Source of the DNA: Bacillus sp. N1-1
Lineage (GTDB): Bacteria > Bacillota > Bacilli > Bacillales > Guptibacillaceae
Length of the DNA: 64,000 bases
Direction: 5' to 3'
NCBI RefSeq assembly: GCF_009818105.1
Contig: NZ_CP046564.1
Location: 4,216,001 to 4,280,000 of the forward strand
Each line of letters starts with the position of its first letter. The first letter of the stretch is position 1. The notes beneath the pieces are model-generated. The model was not told where the DNA came from, ran no database searches, and saw only the letters and a program-made list of their open reading frames with translations. Below are positions 23,990 to 31,908 of this stretch, piece by piece. A program made the translations under genes and the position numbers.

Positions 23990-25231
23990 AGAAATATTTT
24001 CATACATTGGGAATTTAGCAGTAAGGTCTTGAACACGCTTCTCTGCTTTTTGAAGAGCGTCCGCGTCTTCATGCTGCTTCAATACATCACCAATAATGCT
24101 TGCGATTTCTTCCATTTCTGCTTCACCAAATCCTCGAGACGTTACAGCTGCCGTACCGATACGAAGACCGCTCGTAACGAATGGACTTTGTGGATCAAAT
24201 GGAATCGTATTTTTGTTCGTTGTAATGCCAATATCATCAAGGGCTTTTTCAGCCACTTTCCCTGTCAAATCTAAACTTTGTAAATCTAGAAGCACAAGGT
24301 GATTGTCCGTGCCGTTTGAGACGAGGTTAATGCCTTCTTTTTCAAGTGCTGAAGCGAGTTTTTTCGCATTCGCAACAACCTTTTCAGAGTAACCTTTAAA
24401 ATCGTCAGAAAGTGCTTCACCGAAAGCAACCGCTTTTGCTGCAATCACGTGCATGAGTGGCCCCCCTTGAATTCCAGGGAAAATTGACTTATCAATTTTC
24501 TTCGCAAATTCTTCTTTACAAAGAATCATACCACCACGCGGGCCACGAAGGGTTTTATGTGTTGTTGTTGTTACGAAATGGGCGTGTGGCACAGGATTTG
24601 GATGATGACCAGTTGCGACTAGACCTGCAATATGCGCCATATCCACCATCAAGTAAGCATCCACTTCATCTGCAATTTCACGGAATCGTTTAAAATCAAT
24701 TTCACGCGGATAAGCACTCGCACCCGCAACGATTAGTTTTGGACGATGCGCTTTTGCTTTCTCAAGAACATCATCGTAGTCAATGCGATGTGAGTCTTTA
24801 TCAACGCCATACTCAACGAAATTATATTGCACGCCACTGAAGTTAACAGGGCTTCCGTGAGTTAAATGACCACCATGTGAAAGGTTCATGCCAAGAACAG
24901 TATCACCCTGCTCAAGAATCGTGAAATAAACAGCCATGTTAGCTTGTGCGCCTGAGTGAGGTTGCACGTTCACATGCTCTGCACCAAACAGTTGCTTCGC
25001 ACGGTCTCTTGCAATATTTTCAGCGACATCGACATATTCACAGCCACCGTAATAACGTCGGCCTGGATAGCCTTCCGCATACTTGTTTGTTAAAACAGAC
25101 CCTTGTGCCTCCATAACGGCTTCTGATACAAAGTTCTCTGATGCGATAAGTTCAATCTTGCTGCGCTGTCTGCCAAGCTCATCTTTCATTGCCTGTAAAA
25201 GTTCTTGATCCTGCTTTGCTAGGTTTTGCAT
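23984..25231 (-). CDS. glyA: Serine hydroxymethyltransferase
   Basis: GlyA interconverts serine and glycine with tetrahydrofolate, supplying one-carbon units. The 415-residue PLP enzyme has the cofactor lysine Lys226 in [14 protein letters not shown] and the N-terminal SENFVSEAV segment. The ATG at 25229-25231 is chosen because AAAGGGGA precedes it; an 8-codon longer frame has no support. The stop codon lies inside a 9-bp duplication next to an inserted element. A palindrome in its leader (25274-25286) may be a regulator site. Confidence 0.96.
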   Translation of the reverse strand: MQNLAKQDQELLQAMKDELGRQRSKIELIASENFVSEAVMEAQGSVLTNKYAEGYPGRRYYGGCEYVDVAENIARDRAKQLFGAEHVNVQPHSGAQANMAVYFTILEQGDTVLGMNLSHGGHLTHGSPVNFSGVQYNFVEYGVDKDSHRIDYDDVLEKAKAHRPKLIVAGASAYPREIDFKRFREIADEVDAYLMVDMAHIAGLVATGHHPNPVPHAHFVTTTTHKTLRGPRGGMILCKEEFAKKIDKSIFPGIQGGPLMHVIAAKAVAFGEALSDDFKGYSEKVVANAKKLASALEKEGINLVSNGTDNHLVLLDLQSLDLTGKVAEKALDDIGITTNKNTIPFDPQSPFVTSGLRIGTAAVTSRGFGEAEMEEIASIIGDVLKQHEDADALQKAEKRVQDLTAKFPMYENISY

Positions 25232-25273
25232 TGATATCCCCTTTCCATCCCACACAAATTACCATTCGTGAAC

Positions 25274-25286
25274 ACGAACAGTTCGT
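25274..25286 (-). promoter_or_regulatory. Palindrome in the glyA leader (possible PurR-type site)
   Basis: ACGAAC-A-GTTCGT, a perfect 6+1+6 palindrome containing CGAAC cores like those in PurR boxes, about 17 bases downstream of the -10 box. glyA is a PurR target in B. subtilis; assignment here is inference. Confidence 0.4.
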
Positions 25287-25302
25287 ATTTAATCTCGATT
25301 GC

Positions 25303-25311
25303 ATTGTACCA
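25303..25311 (-). promoter_or_regulatory. Extended -10 promoter of glyA
   Basis: On the minus strand TGG-TACAAT. No good -35 box is seen at 16-18 bp, consistent with an extended -10 promoter. Confidence 0.55.
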
Positions 25312-25368
25312 CAGAAGTTCGAATCCGTATATTAGATAAATGAACTAAATTATCGTTCGGTTTTAATG

Positions 25369-25941
25369 CTAAAAGCAGTGCTCATTTTTTCCTGGATATG
25401 ACGCACGTTCTCCACCAATTAACTTTGGTCTTGAACGAACCATCGTCACATGAGCCTCACCGATCGACGTATGTCGCCCTCTCACAGGTACTGCTACATG
25501 CCGGATGTGCATACCAATAAACGTATCCCCTATGTCAATCCCGGCATCTGCTGAAATGAACTCCACAAGGACCGGATCTGCCATGTTTGCATACGCATGC
25601 GTCGCCATGGAACCACCTGCTCGTGTTGTAGGAATTGCTGCAACAATGTCATACCCTTTTGCATAAGCCGTTTCGCGCTCAACGACTAATGCTCGATTTA
25701 AATGCTCGCAGCATTGAAAGGCAAGCTGGACACCCGTTTCTTTTTGAAAGACTTGAACACTTTCATAAATCGCTTCTGCAGCTGAAATGGTGCCTGCCGT
25801 TCCGATTCGCTGACCGACTACTTCACTTGAGCTCATCCCAACGACAAGTAAATGACGCTCTGAAAGACGCGCATCTTTCTGAAGGTCCCCGAGCGCTTCT
25901 AGCGTATGGCGGGTGATTTGACGCGCCGTTTGTTCATTCAC
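25369..25941 (-). CDS. ywlG: YwlG family protein (DUF436)
   Basis: A 190-residue cytoplasmic protein of the YwlG/DUF436 family, function unknown. Conserved-looking features are GMSSSEVVGQRIGTAG (about 35-50), CCEHLNRAL (about 75-85) and a glycine-rich GGSMATHAYANM (about 107-118). GTG at 25939-25941 is chosen as start because a perfect AAGGAGG lies 8 bases upstream; longer in-frame starts run into rpiB. It lies 13 bases after rpiB, as in B. subtilis. Confidence 0.85.
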   Translation of the reverse strand: MNEQTARQITRHTLEALGDLQKDARLSERHLLVVGMSSSEVVGQRIGTAGTISAAEAIYESVQVFQKETGVQLAFQCCEHLNRALVVERETAYAKGYDIVAAIPTTRAGGSMATHAYANMADPVLVEFISADAGIDIGDTFIGMHIRHVAVPVRGRHTSIGEAHVTMVRSRPKLIGGERASYPGKNEHCF

Positions 25942-25954
25942 AGAAAACGCCTCC

Positions 25955-26398
25955 TTATCCCTTTGCTTCGTATTCCGTAATCTTACCAACTCGTTTTGCA
26001 TGGCGACCTGCTTCATACTCTGTCTCAAGCCACACCTTCGCAATTTCAGTCGCAAGCCCCGGTCCAATAATACGCTCGCCCATCGCTAGGACGTTTGAAT
26101 CATTATGTTGTCTTGTTGCTTTCGCACTAAAAAGGTCATGCACGAGCGCACAGCGAATGCCATTTACTTTATTCGCCGCAATCGACATTCCGATCCCAGT
26201 ACCGCAAATTAAAATGCCGCGATCGGCTTCACCAGCCGCTACTTTCTCGGCTACGGGTATCGCATAGTCAGGATAATCAACTGAATCATGGCAGTCACAG
26301 CCAAGATCGATCGGCTCCATCCCTAAATCTTTAATCACGTGAATAATGTCTTCTTTAATTTTCACACCAGCATGATCGGCACCTACGGCAACTTTCAT
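25955..26398 (-). CDS. rpiB: Ribose-5-phosphate isomerase B
   Basis: RpiB interconverts ribose-5-phosphate and ribulose-5-phosphate. The 147-residue protein has the family N-terminus VAVGADHAG (His9), the catalytic cysteine Cys65 in GILICGTGIGMSIAANK, and His98 in TRQHNDSN. It is the counterpart of B. subtilis ywlF and is 2 bases after ywlE, so cotranscribed with it. Confidence 0.94.
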   Translation of the reverse strand: MKVAVGADHAGVKIKEDIIHVIKDLGMEPIDLGCDCHDSVDYPDYAIPVAEKVAAGEADRGILICGTGIGMSIAANKVNGIRCALVHDLFSAKATRQHNDSNVLAMGERIIGPGLATEIAKVWLETEYEAGRHAKRVGKITEYEAKG

Positions 26399-26400
26399 GG

Positions 26401-27027
26401 TTATCCCTCCAATTCTTCTTGATCCAAACGCTCGATCATTCGTTCAATCGCTTCCTCAATTTCTGCATATGTTGTTCGGTACTGCTCGATTGTTCCACCA
26501 AACGGATCCGATATATCCATTGAAGGTAACACTTGTTCAAGCGCTTGCAACTCATTTAACTCTTTTCTCATTTCCACTTCGAATTGTTGACGCTTTTCGG
26601 CTTGTTTTTCTGTATCCATTTTTGTGATGTCATGAAGAAAAGCCGCTCGCTTCATTTCGATTTCAGCTGCTTTTTCCTGGTACTCATCGTACTTTTTTTC
26701 ATTTTCTGTTGCTGAATATTCTTTTAAGGTATACACCTTATGAGACATTTCAGGGAAATCACGAAGTACGAGCGCTTTATGGCTACTCGTCATCGTCAGA
26801 AGAAGATCGCCCCATTCTGCTAGATTCCGATCCAACATTTTCGCTGTATGCGTAAATGGTACGTTTTTCTCTTCTAAAAGTATTTCTACCTGACGGCTTG
26901 CCGGTGCGCCATTCGCTGCAAAAACGCCAGCCGACTTCGCATCAATTTTGTTGCTTTTATTTTTTAAAATCACTTCCGCCATTGGACTGCGGCATGTGTT
27001 ACCTGTACACACAAATACAACTCTCAC
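26401..27027 (-). CDS. ywlE: Protein arginine phosphatase YwlE with a charged insertion
   Basis: YwlE removes phosphate from arginine residues marked by McsB, opposing ClpCP-directed degradation. The 208-residue protein has the low-molecular-weight phosphatase loop CTGNTCRS with Cys7, Thr11 (the residue that gives arginine specificity in YwlE) and Arg13. The acid Asp174 sits in DPFGG. Between KEY (about 104) and DPFGG lies a charged, probably coiled-coil segment of about 70 residues where B. subtilis YwlE has about 11. GTG at 27025-27027 is the start, preceded by GGAAGGGAAGTGG; a longer frame overlaps the hflK promoter region. Confidence 0.88.
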   Translation of the reverse strand: MRVVFVCTGNTCRSPMAEVILKNKSNKIDAKSAGVFAANGAPASRQVEILLEEKNVPFTHTAKMLDRNLAEWGDLLLTMTSSHKALVLRDFPEMSHKVYTLKEYSATENEKKYDEYQEKAAEIEMKRAAFLHDITKMDTEKQAEKRQQFEVEMRKELNELQALEQVLPSMDISDPFGGTIEQYRTTYAEIEEAIERMIERLDQEELEG

Positions 27028-27174
27028 CTTGTCCACTTCCCTTCCCTTCCTATTATGAGAGAAGAAAGGGGATAAATCCACCCCTCGCGCATGGCGAAAA
27101 AACTGGAAGTTCTGAAACTTTTTTGTCATCTGTCCGTAATACTTGTTAGAAGCAAATCAAGGGGGGAAAGTCGC

Positions 27175-28140
27175 ATGTCACAAAGAAAAATCGTTATTTT
27201 AGCAGGAAGCATTGTTCTATTTCTTATTCTTGGCGTGATCCTCGTTACAAGCTGGTATACCGTGGATGAATCCGAGCAGGCTGTCATTATGACGTTCGGA
27301 AAAGTTGATGAAGAAATTAGCGATGCTGGGCTTCATTTTAAACTTCCATGGCCGATCCAGCAGGTCGATATTCTACCAAGGGAAACGTTCAGCTTAACGT
27401 TTGGATACGATAAAGAAGATGGAAAGATTGTGGACTATCCAGAGGAAACCAAAATGGTTACTGGAGATGAGAACATCGTGCTCGCTGACCTCGTCGTTCA
27501 GTGGCGCATCACTAATCCAAAACAATACTTATATTACTCAGACGAACCGAAAGAAATACTCTATAATGCGACTTCTTCTTCATTAAGAGGCGTTATCGGT
27601 AGTTCCGAAATCGATGAAGCACTAACGTCAGGAAAAGCGGAAATTGAAGGAAACGTTCGAGACATTCTTACAAAATTGATTGATCGCTACGAAATTGGCA
27701 TTTCCATACTTGATGTGAAGCTTCAAGACGTGGAACTCCCAAATGATGAAGTACGAAAAGCGTTCACAAACGTTGTTGATGCCCGCGAACAAAAAGAAAC
27801 AACCATCTACGGAGCGAAGAAATACAAAAACCAGGAACTGAGCGTAGTAGAAGGTCAAAAAGATGCGCGTATTTCCAAAGCGGAAGGTCAAAAAGCACAG
27901 CGAATCGAGCAGGCGCGTGGGGATGTCGCTACTTTCAACGCACTCTACAATGAATACAAGAACAATCCAGATATCACAAGACAGCGCCTTGTCTTAGAAA
28001 CGCTTGAAGAAGTGCTACCTGATACAAAGATCTATATTACCGATGAAGGTGGCGACACCGTGAAGTATTTACCGATCCAACCGGCGCAAGAGAAAACGAC
28101 TGAGACACCGAAGCCAAAGGAGAGTGAAAAGAATGAGTGA
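27175..28140 (+). CDS. hflK: Membrane protease modulator HflK (SPFH family)
   Basis: HflK forms with HflC a large membrane cage around the FtsH protease. The 321-residue protein has a short N-terminus, one membrane helix (about 5-25), the SPFH/band-7 domain (about 30-225), and a coiled-coil segment (ISKAEGQKAQRIEQARGD, about 220-240). The low-complexity C-terminus is rich in Lys, Glu, Thr and Pro. The ATG at 27175 follows GGGGGGAAAG. It overlaps hflC by 8 bases. These genes are absent from B. subtilis at this locus and break the ywlE-ywlD order. Confidence 0.88.
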   Translation: MSQRKIVILAGSIVLFLILGVILVTSWYTVDESEQAVIMTFGKVDEEISDAGLHFKLPWPIQQVDILPRETFSLTFGYDKEDGKIVDYPEETKMVTGDENIVLADLVVQWRITNPKQYLYYSDEPKEILYNATSSSLRGVIGSSEIDEALTSGKAEIEGNVRDILTKLIDRYEIGISILDVKLQDVELPNDEVRKAFTNVVDAREQKETTIYGAKKYKNQELSVVEGQKDARISKAEGQKAQRIEQARGDVATFNALYNEYKNNPDITRQRLVLETLEEVLPDTKIYITDEGGDTVKYLPIQPAQEKTTETPKPKESEKNE

Positions 28141-29062
28141 GAACGTTTTTAATATGGATGAACACCGCCGCAAGATGAGTCCCGGTAAAATTGTAAAGAG
28201 CATTCTGCTCATTGTTCTCCTTCTCATTATCATTGGCAGCATTTTCAGCACTCTCTTTGTGGTAAAGGAAGGCGAGTACAAAGTGATTCGTCAATTCGGA
28301 GACGTTGTTAAGATTGAAACGGAGCCTGGACTAAAGATGAAGGTGCCCTTTATCCAATCTGTTACGACACTTCCAAAGTATCAAATGCTTTATGATGTAA
28401 ATCCAGAAGAAATCACAACGAAAGATAAAAAGCGGATGACTGTTGATAACTATGCGGTCTGGTCAGTTAGTGACCCACAGGATATGATTACTAACGCACG
28501 GACAATCGAAAATGCGGAAGCAAAAATGGGGGAATTCATTTTCTCCGTTATTCGCTCAGAGCTTGGTCAGCTTGAGTACGACCAGATCATTAACGAGGAA
28601 AAATCGAATCGAGGAAGTTTTAATGACAATGTGCGAGAGCGCGTAAATGAGTTACTTGAACGCGATTCATATGGGATTCAAGTAACGGATGTGCGCATGA
28701 AGCGGACAGATCTTCCCGATGCGAACGAAAAGTCTGTTTACCAGCGTATGATTTCAGAGCGTGAATCGAAAGCACAGGAATACCTATCGCAAGGGGATGC
28801 CGACTCCGACCGAATCAAAGCAGAAACAGATAAAGAGGTTGATACGATTCTTGCCAAGGCCGATGCGGATGCGGAAGAAATTCGCGCAAAAGGTGAATCT
28901 GAAGCGGCTAAAATCTACAACAAAGCATTTAGCAAAGACCCTGAATTCTATGAGCTTTACCGCACGCTTGAGTCGTATAAAACAACGCTCAACGACGAAA
29001 CTGTGATTATGTTACCAGCAGATTCGCCGTATGCGAGACTTTTACAGGGAATTACGGAATAA
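28133..29062 (+). CDS. hflC: Membrane protease modulator HflC (SPFH family)
   Basis: The partner of HflK. The 309-residue protein has a cytoplasmic N-terminus of about 20 residues, one membrane helix (about 24-46), the SPFH domain (VKEGEYKVIRQFGDVVK onward), and a coiled coil with the family ISERESKAQEYLSQGDAD segment (about 218-236). The ATG at 28133 follows GGAGAG inside the 3' end of hflK. A GC-rich hairpin at 29076-29099 lies just after the stop. Confidence 0.88.
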   Translation: MSENVFNMDEHRRKMSPGKIVKSILLIVLLLIIIGSIFSTLFVVKEGEYKVIRQFGDVVKIETEPGLKMKVPFIQSVTTLPKYQMLYDVNPEEITTKDKKRMTVDNYAVWSVSDPQDMITNARTIENAEAKMGEFIFSVIRSELGQLEYDQIINEEKSNRGSFNDNVRERVNELLERDSYGIQVTDVRMKRTDLPDANEKSVYQRMISERESKAQEYLSQGDADSDRIKAETDKEVDTILAKADADAEEIRAKGESEAAKIYNKAFSKDPEFYELYRTLESYKTTLNDETVIMLPADSPYARLLQGITE

Positions 29063-29075
29063 ATTTTTTCAGGAA

Positions 29076-29099
29076 AGCCGCTTGTATGACCGAAAGCGG
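29076..29099. terminator. Possible terminator between hflC and mntP
   Basis: GCCGCTT and AAGCGGC arms with a 10-base loop in the convergent gap. The T-tract is delayed on the plus strand and interrupted on the minus strand, so this is weak. Confidence 0.4.
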
Positions 29100-29113
29100 C
29101 CTCCCTGGAAGTG

Positions 29114-29153
29114 TTTTATTGGCTAAAATCTCGTTTTATTGGCCAAAAACCCC
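29114..29153 (-). repeat. 20-bp tandem repeat, two units
   Basis: Read on the minus strand: TTTGGCCAATAAAACGAGAT followed by TTTAGCCAATAAAACACTTC. The period is 20 bp and it is the same family as the five units at 54243-54342. It lies in the convergent gap between hflC and mntP. Confidence 0.7.
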
Positions 29154-29164
29154 CACCGCCTTCA

Positions 29165-29722
29165 TTACACGATCAACAGCTTCAGACCAAAACAAAATAA
29201 GATGCAACCTCCAAGCAGTTCGCTATAAGAACCGATCCAGCGCTGAAACTTCCGACCCATTATTAATCCGGACCACGTTAAGAACATGCTGATCAGGCCG
29301 AACAATAGAATCGTGACAAATACTCTTGCTCCATAAATACCAAGACTTAGACCAACGGAAAAGCTATCGAGACTAACGCTCAACGAAAAAACAAGCAGGC
29401 CGAATCCGACAGGGGTTACAAACGGTTTATCACGCGATGATAGCGAGGAAAGTCCCATTTGAATACCGAGTAACAGCAAAAGGCCGCCGCCGACCATCGT
29501 CGCGACCGTGCCAAAATGTTCGGATAGAACGCGGCCAATCATCATTCCGGCAAGCGGCATTCCCATATGAAAAAGTCCAATCACCACACCGATTTTGGCA
29601 ATTTGGCGGAGACGGAGCGGGATCATGCCCATGCCAAGTCCAACTGAAAAAGCATCCATACCGAGAGCAAATGCCATTATGCTTAATGTGGCGAGCTCTC
29701 CAATTAATGCAGTGGAAATCAT
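29165..29722 (-). CDS. mntP: Manganese efflux protein MntP
   Basis: MntP exports Mn2+ and guards against manganese toxicity. The 185-residue membrane protein has six predicted helices and an internal repeat: [11 protein letters not shown] (about 20-30) and [10 protein letters not shown] (about 115-125), with the conserved aspartates. It corresponds to B. subtilis ywlD. The leader carries a hairpin directly before a GGGGGGAG ribosome binding site (29737-29766); no yybP-ykoY manganese riboswitch is recognisable. Confidence 0.92.
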   Translation of the reverse strand: MISTALIGELATLSIMAFALGMDAFSVGLGMGMIPLRLRQIAKIGVVIGLFHMGMPLAGMMIGRVLSEHFGTVATMVGGGLLLLLGIQMGLSSLSSRDKPFVTPVGFGLLVFSLSVSLDSFSVGLSLGIYGARVFVTILLFGLISMFLTWSGLIMGRKFQRWIGSYSELLGGCILFCFGLKLLIV

Positions 29723-29736
29723 TCCATCTCCCCCCG

Positions 29737-29766
29737 GGACGTGCTATTCAACTTTTATGCACGTCC
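29737..29766 (-). promoter_or_regulatory. Hairpin in the mntP leader
   Basis: GGACGTGC and GCACGTCC arms with a 14-base loop end just before the GGGGGGAG ribosome binding site. Possible control element; no T-tract, so not a terminator. Confidence 0.4.
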
Positions 29767-29865
29767 TCTTGAAAATAGAAGGGAAAGAATGAATAATAGG
29801 TTAAGTAAGGCTCGTTAAGGGTAGTGTTTTAGTAATGATTGAGCCAAATTGGAGGAACGAATACG

Positions 29866-30126
29866 ATGAGTGTGCATAAAGGGATTTCGAATCAGCTTAG
29901 TCAAAAAAACCGGGAAATTAATTTGTTTATTCAGTTAGATAAAGAGCGAGAAGCCGCAATTGCGCATGCTGCCGAATTATGTGCAGCTAACGAACCATTT
30001 ACAACGGATCGCATTAACGAACTTTCTCTACAAATTAATGAACTTGCAAAACAAGGAAGCATCCCTACCCGTACGTACGTAACACCGCAAATGGTAGAAG
30101 AGTTCGTCAATAAAAAACGTAGCTAA
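29866..30126 (+). CDS. DUF2533 (YpbS-like) protein
   Basis: An 86-residue soluble helical protein resembling the YpbS/DUF2533 family, with the segments LDKEREAAIAHAAELC (about 24-40) and the C-terminal PTRTYVTPQMVEEFVNKK. Function unknown. The ATG at 29866 follows GGAGGA by 9 bases; a TTG start nine codons upstream lacks a ribosome site. It lies divergent from mntP and ends before a strong bidirectional terminator. Confidence 0.7.
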   Translation: MSVHKGISNQLSQKNREINLFIQLDKEREAAIAHAAELCAANEPFTTDRINELSLQINELAKQGSIPTRTYVTPQMVEEFVNKKRS

Positions 30127-30133
30127 TCTCTCC

Positions 30134-30176
30134 AATAACAAAAACCCGCTCAAAGCCTGAGCGGGTTTTTGTTATT
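30134..30176. terminator. Bidirectional terminator
   Basis: A perfect 19-bp stem starting AATAACAAAAACCCGCTCA with a 5-base loop, between the YpbS-like gene and tsaC. A and T tracts on the two arms suit both directions. Confidence 0.9.
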
Positions 30177-31221
30177 CTTTGATCACACGATTGCTGGCTG
30201 CTTTTGATAGCCGGTTCATTACGGCTGCTCCTACGCCATCATGTGTAAACATTTCGCTATAAATTTCATCAACGTCTGATTCATCGAACTGCCTTAGAAC
30301 ATCATACAAGCGATTCGCAACTGAAATCAGATCCTCTCTTGTTCCGCACGGGATAACCACATCTGCACGGTACGTTGCTTTAGATTCTTCTGTTGCGAGA
30401 ACACCAATTTTTTTACCTTCTGCTCTACGCTTGTCCACAATTGTTTGCAAGTATGACGGTGAACCATCCACAAGCGTTACCGGGGCCGTCGGAGCATAGT
30501 GTGTGTACTTCACGCCAGGGGATTTTGGCTTTTGCCCTTCATCGCTGAGGGCTGGATCCACGTTCACTTCTCCAACAACTTCTTCTAACTGCTCTTTCGT
30601 CACGCCACCCGGTCGAAGAATGGTCACGTGATCGCCTGAACAATCGACAACCGTAGACTCAAGTCCAACACCTGTCGAACCGCCGTCTACAATACCAGCA
30701 ATTCTGCCACTTAAATCATGAATCACATGTTTCGCTGTGGTTGGACTCGGTTTTCCTGATAAGTTTGCACTTGGTGCGGCAAGTGGTAAATTCGCCGCCT
30801 TCAAAAGCGCGAGTGCCACTGGATGGTCAGGCATACGAATCGCCACCGTATCGAGGCCCGCGGTCACATTTGTAGCTACGCTCTTACCACCAGGTAATAC
30901 AATAGTTAATGGTCCTGGCCAGAATGCGCTCATTAGCTTATCCGCTTGTTTTGGAATATGCGATACTAACTTTTCCACATGTGGACGACTCGCAACGTGT
31001 ACAATCAGTGGATTATCGGCAGGACGGCCTTTCGCACTGAATATTTTGGCCACAGCTTCTTCCGATAGCGCGTTTCCCCCTAGTCCATAGACGGTTTCAG
31101 TAGGAAAAGCGACGACTTCATTACGTTGTAAACATTCGGCAGCTTCCACAACCTGTGGATAAACTTTTTCACTATCCACATTTCCATCCACATACCAAAC
31201 ATTTGTGTGGATACCTTTCAC
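30172..31221 (-). CDS. tsaC: L-threonylcarbamoyladenylate synthase (Sua5/YwlC type)
   Basis: It makes threonylcarbamoyl-AMP, the intermediate for the t6A37 modification of tRNAs that read ANN codons. The protein has 349 residues and two parts: the YrdC catalytic domain (VVAFPTETVYGLGGNA, KGRPADNPL, SANLSGKPSP) and a C-terminal Sua5 domain after the linker SPGVKYTHYAPTAP (about 235). GTG at 31219-31221 is preferred because AGAAGGTGA lies 6 bases before it; a TTG seven codons upstream is the alternative. The first codons overlap a cluster of DnaA boxes. Confidence 0.93.
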   Translation of the reverse strand: MKGIHTNVWYVDGNVDSEKVYPQVVEAAECLQRNEVVAFPTETVYGLGGNALSEEAVAKIFSAKGRPADNPLIVHVASRPHVEKLVSHIPKQADKLMSAFWPGPLTIVLPGGKSVATNVTAGLDTVAIRMPDHPVALALLKAANLPLAAPSANLSGKPSPTTAKHVIHDLSGRIAGIVDGGSTGVGLESTVVDCSGDHVTILRPGGVTKEQLEEVVGEVNVDPALSDEGQKPKSPGVKYTHYAPTAPVTLVDGSPSYLQTIVDKRRAEGKKIGVLATEESKATYRADVVIPCGTREDLISVANRLYDVLRQFDESDVDEIYSEMFTHDGVGAAVMNRLSKAASNRVIKE

Positions 31222-31382
31222 GTTATTCACCTTCTTATTCAATAAATGCTAATAAACCCGGTTATTTCGGGATAATAAGTGATCTTTCCACAGAATTCTA
31301 CACAATTCGTAAAAACGCTTCCTTTCGCTAAACACACAAATATCCACACAATGTGGATAACATACGTTCGATTTGTGCATAA
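31154..31382. promoter_or_regulatory. DnaA-box cluster at tsaC (ywlC)
   Basis: Three perfect DnaA boxes (TTATNCACA or its complement) at 31154-31162, 31352-31360 and 31374-31382. Four with one mismatch lie at 31172-31180, 31206-31214, 31296-31304 and 31340-31348. Weaker ones lie at 31184-31192 and 31284-31292. The cluster spans the tsaC start and its upstream gap. B. subtilis has a DnaA-box cluster at ywlC that titrates DnaA, as I recall it. Confidence 0.75.
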
Positions 31383-31400
31383 CCTTGTTGATGAGATCAC

Positions 31401-31832
31401 TTAGTTTAAACGTTTTCTCATAATCACTCGCTGATCTGATTGCTTGGAAAACAGCTCATTTTCCCTTACTAACTTTGGAACTTCTTCGACGGGAATTGTC
31501 GAGAAACCGAAAACTTGAAAGAAAAATGATTCTTCTTTTGAAGTAAGAAACAACTCGTGCAAATTTGCTTTTTTCGCGAAAAGAATTACCTGGTCAAAAA
31601 ACTGTAATAGCCGTTCAGAAGTTGATTCAGAGCTATTTAAGACGAGTGCTCTCAGGAGACCTGACGGACCTAACGCTTCAAGCCCAATCACTCCTAGCAG
31701 GTCTTTTTTTTCTGATTCAGCGATAAGAAACGACTCAATGTCAGGGAGCCCGTCCACATCAAGCCCGGATTGCATAACAAAATTCCTAACGGCTACGGCA
31801 TCATCTGTCGTTGCTTTTCTAACGAGAAACAA
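31401..31832 (-). CDS. ywlB: GNAT family N-acetyltransferase-like protein YwlB
   Basis: A 143-residue protein with a GNAT-like arrangement: an N-terminal strand VRKATTDDAVAVRNFV, a central ALGPSGLLRALVLN strand-turn, and a C-terminal VFGFSTIPVEEVP segment typical of acetyl-CoA enzymes. The usual Q/RxxGxG/A loop is degenerate, so activity is uncertain. The start is TTG at 31830-31832 with a GGAGGAG box 8 bases upstream that can pair with 31889-31899. It lies between spoIIR and tsaC as in B. subtilis. Confidence 0.72.
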   Translation of the reverse strand: MFLVRKATTDDAVAVRNFVMQSGLDVDGLPDIESFLIAESEKKDLLGVIGLEALGPSGLLRALVLNSSESTSERLLQFFDQVILFAKKANLHELFLTSKEESFFFQVFGFSTIPVEEVPKLVRENELFSKQSDQRVIMRKRLN

Positions 31833-31837
31833 ATGAA

Positions 31838-31899
31838 TCTCCTCCTTCAGTTTTCACACAAAACCGTTCTGTTATGGTCTTATGCGTTGAAGAAGGAGA
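31838..31899 (-). promoter_or_regulatory. Hairpin that can cover the ywlB ribosome binding site
   Basis: TCTCCTTCTTC in the spoIIR-ywlB gap (31889-31899) can pair with GAAGGAGGAGA (31838-31848), an 11-bp stem with one wobble pair that includes the whole Shine-Dalgarno box. The loop is 40 bases. Confidence 0.45.
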
Positions 31900-31908
31900 A
31901 TAGACCAG

